Source: Deltaproteobacteria bacterium (GTDB taxonomy: Bacteria > UBA10199 > JACPAL01 > JAHFST01). Taken from it: DNA of 64,000 bases. Each line of letters starts with the position of its first letter. Position 1 is the first letter of the stretch. A model generated the notes under the pieces. That model saw only the letters and a program-made list of their open reading frames with translations. It did not search any database and had not been told where the DNA came from. The stretch lies in NCBI GenBank assembly GCA_023265625.1, contig JAHFST010000011.1, positions 57,526 through 121,525 on the forward strand, given 5' to 3'. The position numbers were made by a program, and so were the translations under genes. Positions 8,291 to 16,200 of the stretch are shown here, piece by piece.

Positions 8291-10312
8291 ATGATTTCAA
8301 ATGTTGCTATCCAACAGGTTCATACCCTTTTAGTTGGTTTGGGATTGGCTCCGGTGCATGCCGGACAGGCCGATCTAGTCCAAGGACTGAGGGATGAACG
8401 ATTTGTACATCGCCTTAATGAGGTTTTGCAGAGTCATTTAGCAGCGGAACTAGTTCCGGTATTTTTTCGAGGTTCGAATGTAGGTCATGAAGTGGCTTTT
8501 GCATGGCCTCTTGAGGTGGCAGTGGTTTTTTCAGGTGAAGGTGCTTACAACCTTTGTTTGGCCGACGAAATTGTTGCGGGGGGTGAGGCTGTTTTCGAAA
8601 CCCTTTCCCCGGAGCGGGAAGAGGCACTCGTCTCCCTCTGTTTGACTCAGCGGATGCAACATCTGCGAACTCTTCATGAGAAGTTGTATGGGGAAGATCA
8701 CGCTGTGGTGTTCCCGGAGTTTTGTCGGGAAACAGCCGCGCTCTGTTTGGAGGCATTAGGGTGGAGCGAAGAGGCCTACTTCCGGCATGCATTTGATTTG
8801 GCGATTTTTTTCGATGATGAGCTTGAAAGTCGTTACTGGTACCAAGAGGTTGAACCCCACTTGGCCCCGCTTCTTGAATCAATTCCCGATGTGCAGCGCA
8901 TTCGTCTCTCGTGGTTGGGCGGATTGGCACGTGAAATCGGCTATAACCATTGGCCGAAAGATCAGGCTGGGAATAGGGAGTACGATACTTACTTTCGGGG
9001 ATCATCTCAACTTGAGGAGCGTCATGCTGTTTGGTGGCAACAGCAGGAGGAGCGCCCGCCTTTTTTTGTGGATGACTCCCGGGTGTTTGCCGTGAACCAG
9101 AGACGCTATCGTTATTTGCCGGAATCGATTAGGGAAGAATGGGTTCGAGAAGGGACCGATACCTCGCAGTTGTCGAGGCTGTTGGAAGAACCGGCGACTA
9201 GACAGGTTCCCGTGGGAGTTTTGCTGGATGCTATTCAGTACCAGTTGGACGCCGTGAAGGTTCCCACTGACGGCAATGTTACTCTCGACGGGGCCCTCTA
9301 CCGGGTCAAAACCGCTCGTGATTTTCTGGCGATGCCGGAGGCAGAGATCGCACGCAGCAGCAAATTTTCCTGGTTTCCCTATTTTTGTGAAATTTTTGTG
9401 CGTCATTCGAAGGATGATGGTTTTTATGAAATCGTTCGCGGTTATTTGTTGCAACCTCCTCAACAACACACGGCCCCGCAGTTTAAATTCATCAGCTTGA
9501 GCCTGGCAACGCGGTATTTTCCGGAGGAGCTCAAGCGAGATCTCAACCAGCCGGATCGGGAGGCAGAGGTGAATAGGTTGGGGACGGCGCTTCATTATGG
9601 TCGATGTCTCAAAGATTGGAGGGACGATGTGCCGTTACCCGAAGGGGTGGCCCGCCGGTTGGAACAGTTGGTTCCGTTCCTTTGGCCCATTTGTCCGCAG
9701 GTGGCGATGGAGGCCCTCGGTGGGCAGGGTATGCGCCACTCTGTTCAAGAACTTTTGTTTCCCGCCGGTGTTTCCCTGAATGATTTTTTGGATCATGTCT
9801 TGGCGGTTGATTTTCATCTAAATCCCTCTGACGTCGTCAAGACCTTGGTGTCATTGGCAAAGATCGCTTTTACTTCAAGCCTGAAACCCGACGCCAAGTC
9901 TTCCGCGGAAATGGTTTTGTTATGGAATAATTTGGAGATCCCGAAACTTCACCTCCTCTGGGAGCGTTTGTTGATGTTGGATGCACGGGAGGGCAATGGT
10001 CGGATCGATTACCAGAAATTTATCTGTCGCTTGGATGATGTGGAAGAATTGTTAAAATTCTTCTTTCACCTAGGGGTGCACACCGGCCATTTTAAATTTT
10101 TCGACGACTCGGTTTTCACTCTGGGACCCGGTATGGTCAATGTGAAACGCATGGGGAATTTGTTGCAAGACTATCGTAATGTTCCCTCAAGTCATCCCGA
10201 TCCTCGGATCGCTTATTCGGGAGGTCAGCATATCTACAACACCTCCTCGATTGGCCTTCGAGTCCAGCAGCTCTTGGCCGTGGCGAAGTCGAGGTTAGTA
10301 GGTAGGGCCTAA
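8291..10312 (+). CDS. Large hypothetical protein
   Basis: This 673-residue protein starts at ATG 8291, ten bases after a GGAG. An in-frame ATG at 8261 has no such site and is less likely. I recognise no family. The protein is rich in Trp, Leu and Glu, looks soluble and largely helical, and has no signal peptide or clear membrane segment. The middle part contains HSKDDGFYEIVRGYL and RYFPEEL. No catalytic motif stands out. It is followed after 55 bases by another lineage-specific gene with its own strong ribosome-binding site, so the two may be co-transcribed. It could be a repeat or scaffold protein. Confidence 0.7.
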   Translation: MISNVAIQQVHTLLVGLGLAPVHAGQADLVQGLRDERFVHRLNEVLQSHLAAELVPVFFRGSNVGHEVAFAWPLEVAVVFSGEGAYNLCLADEIVAGGEAVFETLSPEREEALVSLCLTQRMQHLRTLHEKLYGEDHAVVFPEFCRETAALCLEALGWSEEAYFRHAFDLAIFFDDELESRYWYQEVEPHLAPLLESIPDVQRIRLSWLGGLAREIGYNHWPKDQAGNREYDTYFRGSSQLEERHAVWWQQQEERPPFFVDDSRVFAVNQRRYRYLPESIREEWVREGTDTSQLSRLLEEPATRQVPVGVLLDAIQYQLDAVKVPTDGNVTLDGALYRVKTARDFLAMPEAEIARSSKFSWFPYFCEIFVRHSKDDGFYEIVRGYLLQPPQQHTAPQFKFISLSLATRYFPEELKRDLNQPDREAEVNRLGTALHYGRCLKDWRDDVPLPEGVARRLEQLVPFLWPICPQVAMEALGGQGMRHSVQELLFPAGVSLNDFLDHVLAVDFHLNPSDVVKTLVSLAKIAFTSSLKPDAKSSAEMVLLWNNLEIPKLHLLWERLLMLDAREGNGRIDYQKFICRLDDVEELLKFFFHLGVHTGHFKFFDDSVFTLGPGMVNVKRMGNLLQDYRNVPSSHPDPRIAYSGGQHIYNTSSIGLRVQQLLAVAKSRLVGRA

Positions 10313-10367
10313 GAAGGCTTTTTGCTCTTATCCATCTGCCAAGCTTTTGTAATGGGAGGACTTATTT

Positions 10368-10550
10368 ATGAATGTGAGTGGAGTGTCGGTAATATCACTT
10401 CCGTTGTATGAATCGCCGTTTCAGGCGGGAGGAAGCTTGCCTCGAGTTTATGTGACAGGGGCATTGACGAGACTTGGAGGTCGTCTGGAGACGGCCCTTT
10501 CGGAGCAATGTGATACTCTGTCTAGGATCGTGCAGGTGGGCCCACACTGA
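10368..10550 (+). CDS. Short ORF, probable N-terminal part of an interrupted HExxH protein
   Basis: Sixty residues start at an ATG eight bases after a strong GGGAGGA. The stop TGA lies five bases before the next ORF, which is in another frame. Dropping one C from the GGGCCC run at 10538-10543 would fuse the two frames (VGHTEVMKHQ) into one protein of about 240 residues. So this is either the 5' part of a frameshifted gene or a short coupled leader protein. It has no motif of its own. Confidence 0.5.
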   Translation: MNVSGVSVISLPLYESPFQAGGSLPRVYVTGALTRLGGRLETALSEQCDTLSRIVQVGPH

Positions 10551-10554
10551 AGTT

Positions 10555-11091
10555 ATGAAACATCAAGTTCTTCCACGACCAGTGGACCGTGAGCGCCCTA
10601 AAACACATCATGTTATGACTTTTTTTTCTGGGAGTTTGTGGGAGGGTGATAATCGTGAGTTGCCGACTGCGGTGGCACTTCATGAGGCTTCCCACTATAC
10701 GACTTTTCATCAATTACGACACTGGCTGGAGGTCAATCTTCAAAAAGATGAGGGTAATAGGGATGCTGCATTCATTAGGCATGCTGTTCTAGATGTGGAC
10801 GGTCAATATAAAATTGATTTTGGTTTTGCAACTTTGTTCATGGAGTTGTCGGCATGTTTTGCCACGGGGGTTTATTTTGATACATTATTAAATTTATCAG
10901 CCGCTAGTGAAGATCTTAAATGGAGGCTGTCCTCGATCATTGCGATGGGGATGAAGTACATGACCAATCCTATTTACCGTCCTTATCTTGAGCAGGCGGG
11001 AATCGATATTCCGGATTTTACCGATCCAAGAGTCGTTTTTTCTGAGGTGCCTCAAATAATACGGCGTTTTGTGAAACTGGTTACTGGTTAA
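10555..11091 (+). CDS. Putative zinc metallopeptidase-like protein (HExxH)
   Basis: This frame has 178 residues from ATG 10555. It contains ALHEASHY, an HExxH zinc-binding and catalytic motif, at about residues 43-48. Further on, LFMELSACFATG supplies a Glu that could be the third ligand. This resembles gluzincin-like peptidases, but I recognise no named family. No ribosome-binding site precedes the ATG, which fits the idea that translation normally enters from the upstream frame. If the single-base interruption at 10538-10543 is real, the gene is damaged or frameshift-regulated. Confidence 0.55.
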   Translation: MKHQVLPRPVDRERPKTHHVMTFFSGSLWEGDNRELPTAVALHEASHYTTFHQLRHWLEVNLQKDEGNRDAAFIRHAVLDVDGQYKIDFGFATLFMELSACFATGVYFDTLLNLSAASEDLKWRLSSIIAMGMKYMTNPIYRPYLEQAGIDIPDFTDPRVVFSEVPQIIRRFVKLVTG

Positions 11092-11100
11092 CAGCTTTCA

Positions 11101-11139
11101 TTATATCTCATGGAGCGATAGCAGGAGATTTTGGCTTAA
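11101..11139 (+). pseudogene. Remnant of the 3' end of an AAA_14/DUF4143 ATPase gene
   Basis: TATCTCATGGAGCGAT at 11103 and GCAGGAGATT at 11121, followed by TTGGCTTAA, match the end of the ATPase gene (about 5240-5273) with only a few differences. The match includes the stop codon. Nothing of the rest of that gene precedes it. It appears to be the last trace of a second ATPase copy, lost before or when the TA pair to its right was placed. Confidence 0.65.
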
Positions 11140-11170
11140 TATTATAAAAATATTATATTAATTATTATAT

Positions 11171-11198
11171 TTGACATTATAAAAAATATTACTATAAT
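11171..11198 (+). promoter_or_regulatory. Strong candidate promoter of the TA pair
   Basis: TTGACA at 11171 and TATAAT at 11193 are both exact consensus boxes, 16 bases apart. The antitoxin ATG at 11205 is about where transcription should begin, and no ribosome-binding site is present, so the message is probably leaderless. AT-rich imperfect inverted repeats at 11137-11160 may be operators. Confidence 0.7.
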
Positions 11199-11204
11199 TA
11201 CGAT

Positions 11205-11444
11205 ATGGGTGCCGTTGCGTTGTCGCGATTTGATGAAGATATTTTGGAGTCGTTGAAGAAGCGGTTGAAGCTTCCCTCCAAATCTCAGGTGATTCACCAG
11301 GCGTTAATCCGGTTGCAGGATTGGGTGGAAAGGGAGCGATTGGCCGCTGAGATCAAGGGGTCGGTGCGCAAGTGCGGGAAGGCCGATTGGGAAGAGTACC
11401 ACTCGCTTGCGGAGGCGGCTTTTCATCGCGTTACGAAGGAATGA
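11205..11444 (+). CDS. Antitoxin, ribbon-helix-helix-like
   Basis: This 79-residue protein opens with VALSRFDEDILESLKKRL and then SKSQVIHQALIRL, a strand plus two helices typical of ribbon-helix-helix repressors. The C-terminal half is charged and probably binds the toxin. The stop overlaps the toxin start (ATGA at 11441-11444). A consensus promoter sits directly upstream. It should neutralise the MazF-like toxin and repress its own operon. Confidence 0.8.
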   Translation: MGAVALSRFDEDILESLKKRLKLPSKSQVIHQALIRLQDWVERERLAAEIKGSVRKCGKADWEEYHSLAEAAFHRVTKE

Positions 11445-11791
11445 AGATACTTCGCGGTCATCTCTATTTGGTTGATTTCAACCCGCGCATTCTCACCAAG
11501 CCGGGCAAGATTCGTCCGGCGGTTGTGGTGCAATCGGATCTTGTCAATGAGGCGGGTTATCCGTCCACCCTCGTGATCCCCACGACGAGTAAAGTGATAC
11601 CGGATGCCGGTTTTCTGCGGCTCCACCTCTCCAAGGGACTGTGCGGTTTGAATCAAGCCAGCGATCTGCTCATCGGCCAGATGATCGCAGTGGCCAATGT
11701 CTCCATCAAGAAGGAATTGGGAGAATTGCCCAAGCCTCTGATATCCGAGCTTAATTCCCGCCTCTTGGCCCTCTTGGATCTTCGCGAATAA
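11441..11791 (+). CDS. Type II toxin, MazF/PemK-like endoribonuclease
   Basis: The protein is 116 residues when started at ATG 11441, which overlaps the antitoxin stop and follows AAGGA. A longer frame upstream exists but reads into the antitoxin. Family features are RGHLYLVDFNPR, GKIRPAVVV and TLVIPTTSKV, typical of the MazF fold with the conserved Arg-Pro and Thr/Ser positions. It resembles the toxin at 45495-45857 (same LTKPGK/SKPGK and ELGELP segments) more than the one at 7546. Confidence 0.88.
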   Translation: MKILRGHLYLVDFNPRILTKPGKIRPAVVVQSDLVNEAGYPSTLVIPTTSKVIPDAGFLRLHLSKGLCGLNQASDLLIGQMIAVANVSIKKELGELPKPLISELNSRLLALLDLRE

Positions 11792-11798
11792 TTTTCTT

Positions 11799-12716
11799 TC
11801 ACGATTTTTTTAAGGCTTCTTGATTTCTCACCCACTGGGAAAATTTTATCCGATCCATCGCACTTCCCTTAATAAGCTCTTTAAACTCTGATTCCGAAGC
11901 CACTTTTTTGGCCTGAAGCAATGCGGGCCTCGGCTGAAACTCTGGGAGTGGGGTGACCGGGATTCGGTCGTTGTAGGGGCAGACTTCTTGGCAGATGTCG
12001 CAGCCGTAGAGGTGGTCGCCGACCATCTTGGATTGGGTTGCGTCAAAATCGCCGCGATATTCGATTGTCAGGTAGGAGATGCATTTTCGGGAATCGAGCT
12101 GGTAGGGCGCCACCAAGGCCCCGGTGGGGCAGGAGTCCAGGCATTTGGTGCAGGTGCCGCACTGGTCGTAGGTGGGGCGGTCGTGGTCGAGTTCTAGGGT
12201 GGTCAAGATCTCTCCCAGAAAAATATAAGAGCCTAGGCCGTTGTTGATCAGGCAGCTGTTCTTGCCGATCCAACCCAACCCCGCCTGGGCGGCGTGGGCC
12301 CGTTCCAGGATGGGGCCTGTGTCCACATAACTCTTGGTGGCGGCGGTGGGGTCGATTTCTTGATGGATGAAGGTCTCGAGTTGTTGCATTTTTTTTCCCA
12401 TCACCTCGTGGTAGTCCTCTCCCCAGGCGTAGCGGGCGATGATATCGGGAGAGGGGTTAGGGGTGAGGGAGTCCCCGGTATAGTAGTTGAGGGCGCAACA
12501 GATGATCGAGCGGACTCCCGGGAGGATCAGTTCTAGGTTTCCCCGTTTTCCCGTCCCTCGTTGCAGATAGGCCATCGTCCCGGCGTGCCCTTGGTCGAGC
12601 CAGCGGAGAAAATGCGTGTAGTCGGGTGTGGGGGTGGCCGGGGCAATGCCCACCAATTCAAATCCCAATTGCCGAGCCTTCTCCTTGATTCTTTGCGTCG
12701 AGTTCATTAGATCCAT
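11799..12716 (-). CDS. queG: Epoxyqueuosine reductase
   Basis: QueG carries out the last step of queuosine synthesis, reducing epoxyqueuosine in tRNA with cobalamin and two 4Fe-4S clusters. Visible are CGTCTKCLDSCPTGAL and CDICQEVCPYN, the two cysteine sets for the clusters, and the N-terminal family segment GIAPATPTPDY. I place the start at ATG 12716, after GGGAGGAGTT; ATG 12704 (MNST) is an alternative. The length, about 305 residues, is a little shorter than enzymes with the extra HEAT-like C-terminus. Upstream is a palindromic repeat that separates it from a divergent gene. No other queuosine gene is in the window. Confidence 0.93.
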   Translation of the reverse strand: MDLMNSTQRIKEKARQLGFELVGIAPATPTPDYTHFLRWLDQGHAGTMAYLQRGTGKRGNLELILPGVRSIICCALNYYTGDSLTPNPSPDIIARYAWGEDYHEVMGKKMQQLETFIHQEIDPTAATKSYVDTGPILERAHAAQAGLGWIGKNSCLINNGLGSYIFLGEILTTLELDHDRPTYDQCGTCTKCLDSCPTGALVAPYQLDSRKCISYLTIEYRGDFDATQSKMVGDHLYGCDICQEVCPYNDRIPVTPLPEFQPRPALLQAKKVASESEFKELIKGSAMDRIKFSQWVRNQEALKKS

Positions 12717-12718
12717 AA

Positions 12719-12797
12719 CTCCTCCCAACCTCCCCTTACCTTAAGGGGAGGAGACCTTGCATCCCCCTCTTAAGGTAAGAGGGGGTAGGGGGTGTTA
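12719..12797. repeat. Intergenic palindromic repeat, CCCCTCTTA family (copy 1)
   Basis: Two adjacent hairpins, CTCCCCTTA...TAAGGGGAG and CCCCCTCTTA...TAAGAGGGGG, are followed by TAGGGGGTGTT. A close relative with fuller outer arms lies at 56147-56233. The element fills the gap between queG and the divergent zinc-ribbon gene, and the start codon of the latter directly abuts it. Confidence 0.75.
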
Positions 12798-13090
12798 TGA
12801 GAGCTGAATTAATGGAACTATGTCCCAAATGCGACTGTAAAGATTTCTACGCCGAAAAGGCCTTTCCAAAAAAGATCGGGATTGCCATCTTGTTGGTTGC
12901 GATTATTGCCAGTTTTTGGACCTATGGGCTTTCGTTGATTGGGGCGGCCGTGTTGGATGGATTGATCTCTTTGTTTGTCCCGGCGCGGCTGGTTTGTTAT
13001 CGGTGTCGGGTTGTATTTGCGGATGTCCCGGTTCCCAAAGAGGTGAAGGGTTTTGATCACCATATTGCGGAATTATATAATTACCGGTAG
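12797..13090 (+). CDS. Small zinc-ribbon membrane protein, hypothetical
   Basis: This 97-residue protein has CPKCDC near residue 9 and CYRC near residue 70, two knuckles that could bind one zinc. Between them is a hydrophobic stretch (IGIAILLVAIIASFW, then LIGAAVLDGLISLFV) forming one or two membrane helices. Internal ATG 12812 is an alternative start. The function is unknown. Its TAG stop is the first three bases of a TAGGGGC palindrome shared with the convergent dciA-like gene. Confidence 0.65.
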   Translation: MRAELMELCPKCDCKDFYAEKAFPKKIGIAILLVAIIASFWTYGLSLIGAAVLDGLISLFVPARLVCYRCRVVFADVPVPKEVKGFDHHIAELYNYR

Positions 13091-13113
13091 GGGCGACCCG
13101 GTGGGTCGCCCTA
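13088..13113. repeat. TAGGGGC palindromic repeat (copy A) supplying two stop codons
   Basis: TAGGGGCGACCC and GGGTCGCCCTA form an inverted repeat with a three-base loop. The left TAG is the stop of the zinc-ribbon gene and the right CTA (TAG on the minus strand) is the stop of the dciA-like gene. It may also act as a bidirectional terminator. Confidence 0.8.
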
Positions 13114-13437
13114 TTTCCCCACCTCAAATCGAATCTCCGTTACAGGGCATTTGGGCAGCAATTCCTGGATCTTCCTGAGGATGGTGGGTTGCATCATCTG
13201 TAATTCGTTGGCCCAAACGGAACCCTTGACGGTGATGACCAGTCGCTTGCCATAGACTTGTTGGGGGAAGGTGTGGGGGTGAAGTGGCGCTCCAACGATT
13301 GTCTCCCAATTGTGTTGCAGGCAATAAAGCAGGTCCTTGGGGGTGAGGGGGATGGGATTCTTGCTAAACAGGCTGGGAAGAATGGTGTTGAGGGCCAGGG
13401 GTTTACGGAGTTTTTCGCGCATCGAGGAGTATTCCAT
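13111..13437 (-). CDS. dciA: DUF721/DciA-like replicative helicase loader
   Basis: DciA loads the replicative helicase in bacteria lacking DnaC. The family pattern is clear: WETIVGAPLHPHTFP, then LVITVKGSVWANELQMM and ILRKIQELL. The open frame extends to ATG 13488, but that leaves only 15 bases to the divergent dksA-like start. ATG 13437 (MEYSSM) leaves room for promoters and gives 108 residues, so I prefer it; this choice is uncertain. The stop comes from a palindromic repeat. Confidence 0.78.
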   Translation of the reverse strand: MEYSSMREKLRKPLALNTILPSLFSKNPIPLTPKDLLYCLQHNWETIVGAPLHPHTFPQQVYGKRLVITVKGSVWANELQMMQPTILRKIQELLPKCPVTEIRFEVGK

Positions 13438-13503
13438 AGCTTGATCGAGGGGCGAAAACAAGTTGACATTAGTGGCAAAGTTAGACAAAAATGGCCCCTC
13501 TTT

Positions 13504-13869
13504 ATGAACAAGAAAGAACTCAAAAAGTTTAGGGATCTGCTGGTGGACCGGCGCGATGAGGTCAACAAGGCGGCCCTGAAGATCAAAGAAGAGGGGATGG
13601 GGGTCTCCACAGACGACCTGCCTGATGAAGTCGATCTGGCCTCCTCGGAATCAGAACAATCGATGCATTTGAGGTTGCGTGATCGTGAGCTGGTTTTGTT
13701 GCGCAAGATTGAGAAGGCGATCCAGAAGATTGATGATGGTGATTATGGGACCTGTGAGAAGTGCAGTGAAGAGATAGGCATCAAGCGTCTCGAGGCTCGC
13801 CCGGTCACCGATCTTTGTATCCGCTGCAAAGAAGAGCAAGAGCGTTTTGAAAAAAGTTACGCCGAGTAG
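13504..13869 (+). CDS. DksA/TraR-family zinc finger protein
   Basis: This 121-residue protein begins at ATG 13504; the open frame upstream is antisense to dciA. DksA-type proteins enter the RNA polymerase secondary channel and, with ppGpp, tune promoters. A coiled-coil precedes a C4 zinc finger, CEKC...CIRC, near the C-terminus. The acidic loop between helices includes DDLPDEVDLASSE. There are several DksA-like paralogues in most genomes, so I do not assign dksA itself. Its last codons overlap convergent gshA by 13 bases. Confidence 0.88.
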   Translation: MNKKELKKFRDLLVDRRDEVNKAALKIKEEGMGVSTDDLPDEVDLASSESEQSMHLRLRDRELVLLRKIEKAIQKIDDGDYGTCEKCSEEIGIKRLEARPVTDLCIRCKEEQERFEKSYAE

Positions 13870-15125
13870 TTTTCCAGGGCAGTGCGCCCGTTTTCGATCC
13901 CCAGTGCCAAAGACGCAATTCTCCCCAAGAGTGAGGCAATCACAAAAAGATCCCCTTTGTCATGGTAGGTGAGGTCATAGACGGCCGCCGGGGGGGCCAG
14001 TTTGTGAAAGCAGCGGCAGGTGAAGGTCATGCCCTTGGCATTGAGGCTTTCGAATTGGTTCCTTTGATCATTAATCCGAAAGAAGACCCCAATGGGGTTG
14101 CCACCGACCAAATAAACGACGGGTTCAAAAGGCTTGCCACGGTAGAAGTCGGCGGTCGGGATGCCCTCCTGGATCAAGTATTCGTTGACCATCTTCCCAC
14201 CCTTGGCGGAGGCCATCTTGTTCTTGGTGGAGCGGTTCCATTTGAGGATTTCTTCCCCGGAATGGACCGACGTGACCGCCATCCCATAGGTGCCGGAATT
14301 ATTTTTGATGAAGAGGTAGGGTTCTTGGGTCATTTTGTGTTCCAGATATTTTTGTCGGATCATCATCAATAAACGATGGGCCGAGTCGGCCAGGCGTTTG
14401 AGGCAGATACTATCGTTGAGGTCGATGCCGCCTTCCACACGGGTCATGGGGCTGAGCAGCCAAGGGTCGATGTTCAATTCACCACACAGTTCGTTGAGGA
14501 GTTGTTGGGTCAATTCAAAGTGATGGCTCTTGCGACGAGAATGCCAGCCCATTTTGGGGGAGGGGATCACCGGTTGTCGCAGGTTTTTCAAATAGCTGGG
14601 AAACCCTTCCGAGAGGTCATTGTTGAGCAGGATGAGATCGGGGATAAAATCATTTGTTTTCAAAATGTCATTTTCGAGATGGATTTTACGGAGCCGCAAT
14701 GTCTCTCCCTCGGCGAGGACGATGTCTTCGTCTTTGTGAAGCGAGGCGCGGCTGCTTCCCAGGACGACTTCATATCCCGCCAAGCGAATAATGTTCAACA
14801 GCGCGGCAATGTTTTGAAAATAGTAGATATTGCGCGTGTGATCTTCGGGGATGAGCAGCAATTTTTTGGTCTCGGGATAATGCCGTGCCAAATAGGCCTT
14901 CAACTGCATGGCGGCTTGGTGTGAGAAGGTCTCGCAGAGGTTGTTGAACCCAGCTGGAAACAGGTTGGTGTCAACCAAGGCCATTTTACACCCCGAATTA
15001 CGAATATCGACGGAGGTATAAACGGGGGGCGTAACGTTGTGGTAGTGCGCGGCTAACCAGTCCTCGATGAACGATTCACGCGCTCGGAGGAGGGTGGCTA
15101 GCTCTTCAATCCTAGAACAGGTCAT
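13857..15125 (-). CDS. gshA: Glutamate-cysteine ligase, proteobacterial Acidithiobacillus-type
   Basis: This 422-residue protein resembles the distinct GshA family first described from Acidithiobacillus ferrooxidans, seen in LVDTNLFPAGFNNL near residue 50 and in the ATP-grasp-like stretch YLFIKNNSGTYGM followed by NEYLIQEGI. It should join glutamate and cysteine, the first step of glutathione synthesis. No gshB is in the window. Its start overlaps the upstream glnE C-terminal ORF by 14 bases, placing it last in an eight-gene chain of overlapping genes. Confidence 0.83.
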   Translation of the reverse strand: MTCSRIEELATLLRARESFIEDWLAAHYHNVTPPVYTSVDIRNSGCKMALVDTNLFPAGFNNLCETFSHQAAMQLKAYLARHYPETKKLLLIPEDHTRNIYYFQNIAALLNIIRLAGYEVVLGSSRASLHKDEDIVLAEGETLRLRKIHLENDILKTNDFIPDLILLNNDLSEGFPSYLKNLRQPVIPSPKMGWHSRRKSHHFELTQQLLNELCGELNIDPWLLSPMTRVEGGIDLNDSICLKRLADSAHRLLMMIRQKYLEHKMTQEPYLFIKNNSGTYGMAVTSVHSGEEILKWNRSTKNKMASAKGGKMVNEYLIQEGIPTADFYRGKPFEPVVYLVGGNPIGVFFRINDQRNQFESLNAKGMTFTCRCFHKLAPPAAVYDLTYHDKGDLFVIASLLGRIASLALGIENGRTALENYSA

Positions 15126-16200
15126 GCATCACCCTTTGGTAAATTTTGCGGACATCCTCCCGACTTTGCAAAAAAAAGTCTAGCATTTTCCCCCCGAGTG
15201 CGGGGAAGTGACGCTCTTCAATTTCGCTAACGAGTCGGGATCCTTTAATAATAATGTCAGTGGCCAGGCCGGTCATTTGGCGTAAGCGGGTCTCCAATTG
15301 GCGATAAAACAGATAGGTTTCAGCCAGGAATTTAGTTTCCTCCGGGGGGAGAAATCGGCCCGTCAGGGCCTCGAGGGCGACCAAGGTTTGGGGGGTGCGT
15401 AACTCCGGGTGATCGCATCCGTGAAGCAGTTGCAAGTACTGGACTAAGAATTCGATATCCACGATCCCACCGGGGCCTAGTTTGATATGGTACTGTCCCG
15501 GACGCTCTCGGGCCAACTCTTGCTCCATGCGGTGGCGCAGATGACTAATTTCCAGGGCAATTTTTGGTTCGCGTGGTTGGTAAACAACTTGCCGCACAAA
15601 GGTTTGAATCTGTTCGGAAAAAGGGGTGTTGCCCAGTGGGCGCGCCTTGATGAGCGCTTGTTGTTCCCAAAGCTTGGCCTGTTGCGCATGGTAATCGCGA
15701 AAGGATTCAAAAGTGGAGACGAGGACGCCCGTGCGGCCCGAGGGGCGCAGCTCGGTGTCGATCTTATAGGCGTAGCCGTCGACCGTGACCAATCCCATCA
15801 AAGAGATAATTCGTTGGAGAAACCTCACAAAAAATTCCTGATGGTCGAGGTGTTCGTAAAGAAAGATCAGATCCAGGTCAGAGCCGTAGGTGAGTTCCTG
15901 GCCGCCGAATTTTCCCATGGCGATGATGGCGCAGGGGGTGTCGGGAAGGGGCATCCGTTTTGCCAGGTCTGTTTGCGCTTGCTCCGTAGCCCCTTGCAGA
16001 ATGAGCTCGGCGATGTCGGTTAGGACTTGAAAGAGTTCTGGCAACCCCATCTTCTGTTCAGCGTCTTGCACGAGTTGCCATTGGGCTTTTTTGAAACGGC
16101 GCAGGACGGCATAAATTTCTTCTTCTTCGAGGGCGGATTGGAGTTGCCGGCGAAGTTCGGTGGCGAGCGCTGCCTTGTCGAGGGAATAAGTTGGGTTCAT
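15112..16200 (-). CDS. glnE: GlnE C-terminal half: glutamine synthetase adenylyltransferase domain
   Basis: These 362 residues match the second nucleotidyltransferase half of GlnE, which adenylylates glutamine synthetase. The signature is IAMGKFGGQELTYGSDLDLI at about residues 93-112, with the Asp pair SDLD. It is followed by the conserved DTELRPSGRTG and GPGGIVDIEFLVQYLQL. In most bacteria this is the C-terminal part of one protein of about 950 residues. Here it begins at its own ATG inside the stop of the N-terminal ORF (ATGA at 16197-16200), so the two halves should be made as coupled separate chains. Confidence 0.9.
   Translation of the reverse strand: MNPTYSLDKAALATELRRQLQSALEEEEIYAVLRRFKKAQWQLVQDAEQKMGLPELFQVLTDIAELILQGATEQAQTDLAKRMPLPDTPCAIIAMGKFGGQELTYGSDLDLIFLYEHLDHQEFFVRFLQRIISLMGLVTVDGYAYKIDTELRPSGRTGVLVSTFESFRDYHAQQAKLWEQQALIKARPLGNTPFSEQIQTFVRQVVYQPREPKIALEISHLRHRMEQELARERPGQYHIKLGPGGIVDIEFLVQYLQLLHGCDHPELRTPQTLVALEALTGRFLPPEETKFLAETYLFYRQLETRLRQMTGLATDIIIKGSRLVSEIEERHFPALGGKMLDFFLQSREDVRKIYQRVMHDLF

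Noticed and set aside
8415..9595. Long minus-strand ORFs over the 8291-10312 gene
   Set aside because: The plus gene has a good ribosome-binding site and one continuous frame; the minus frames are short, overlapping and of odd composition.
12719..12797. Hairpin as a plain rho-independent terminator
   Set aside because: No T-run follows the hairpin and a related copy exists at 56147-56233, so a repeat element is the better description.
16197..16200. glnE break as a frameshift error
   Set aside because: The stop and start overlap as ATGA between the two catalytic domains, which is typical of true gene fission; an error would fall at random.
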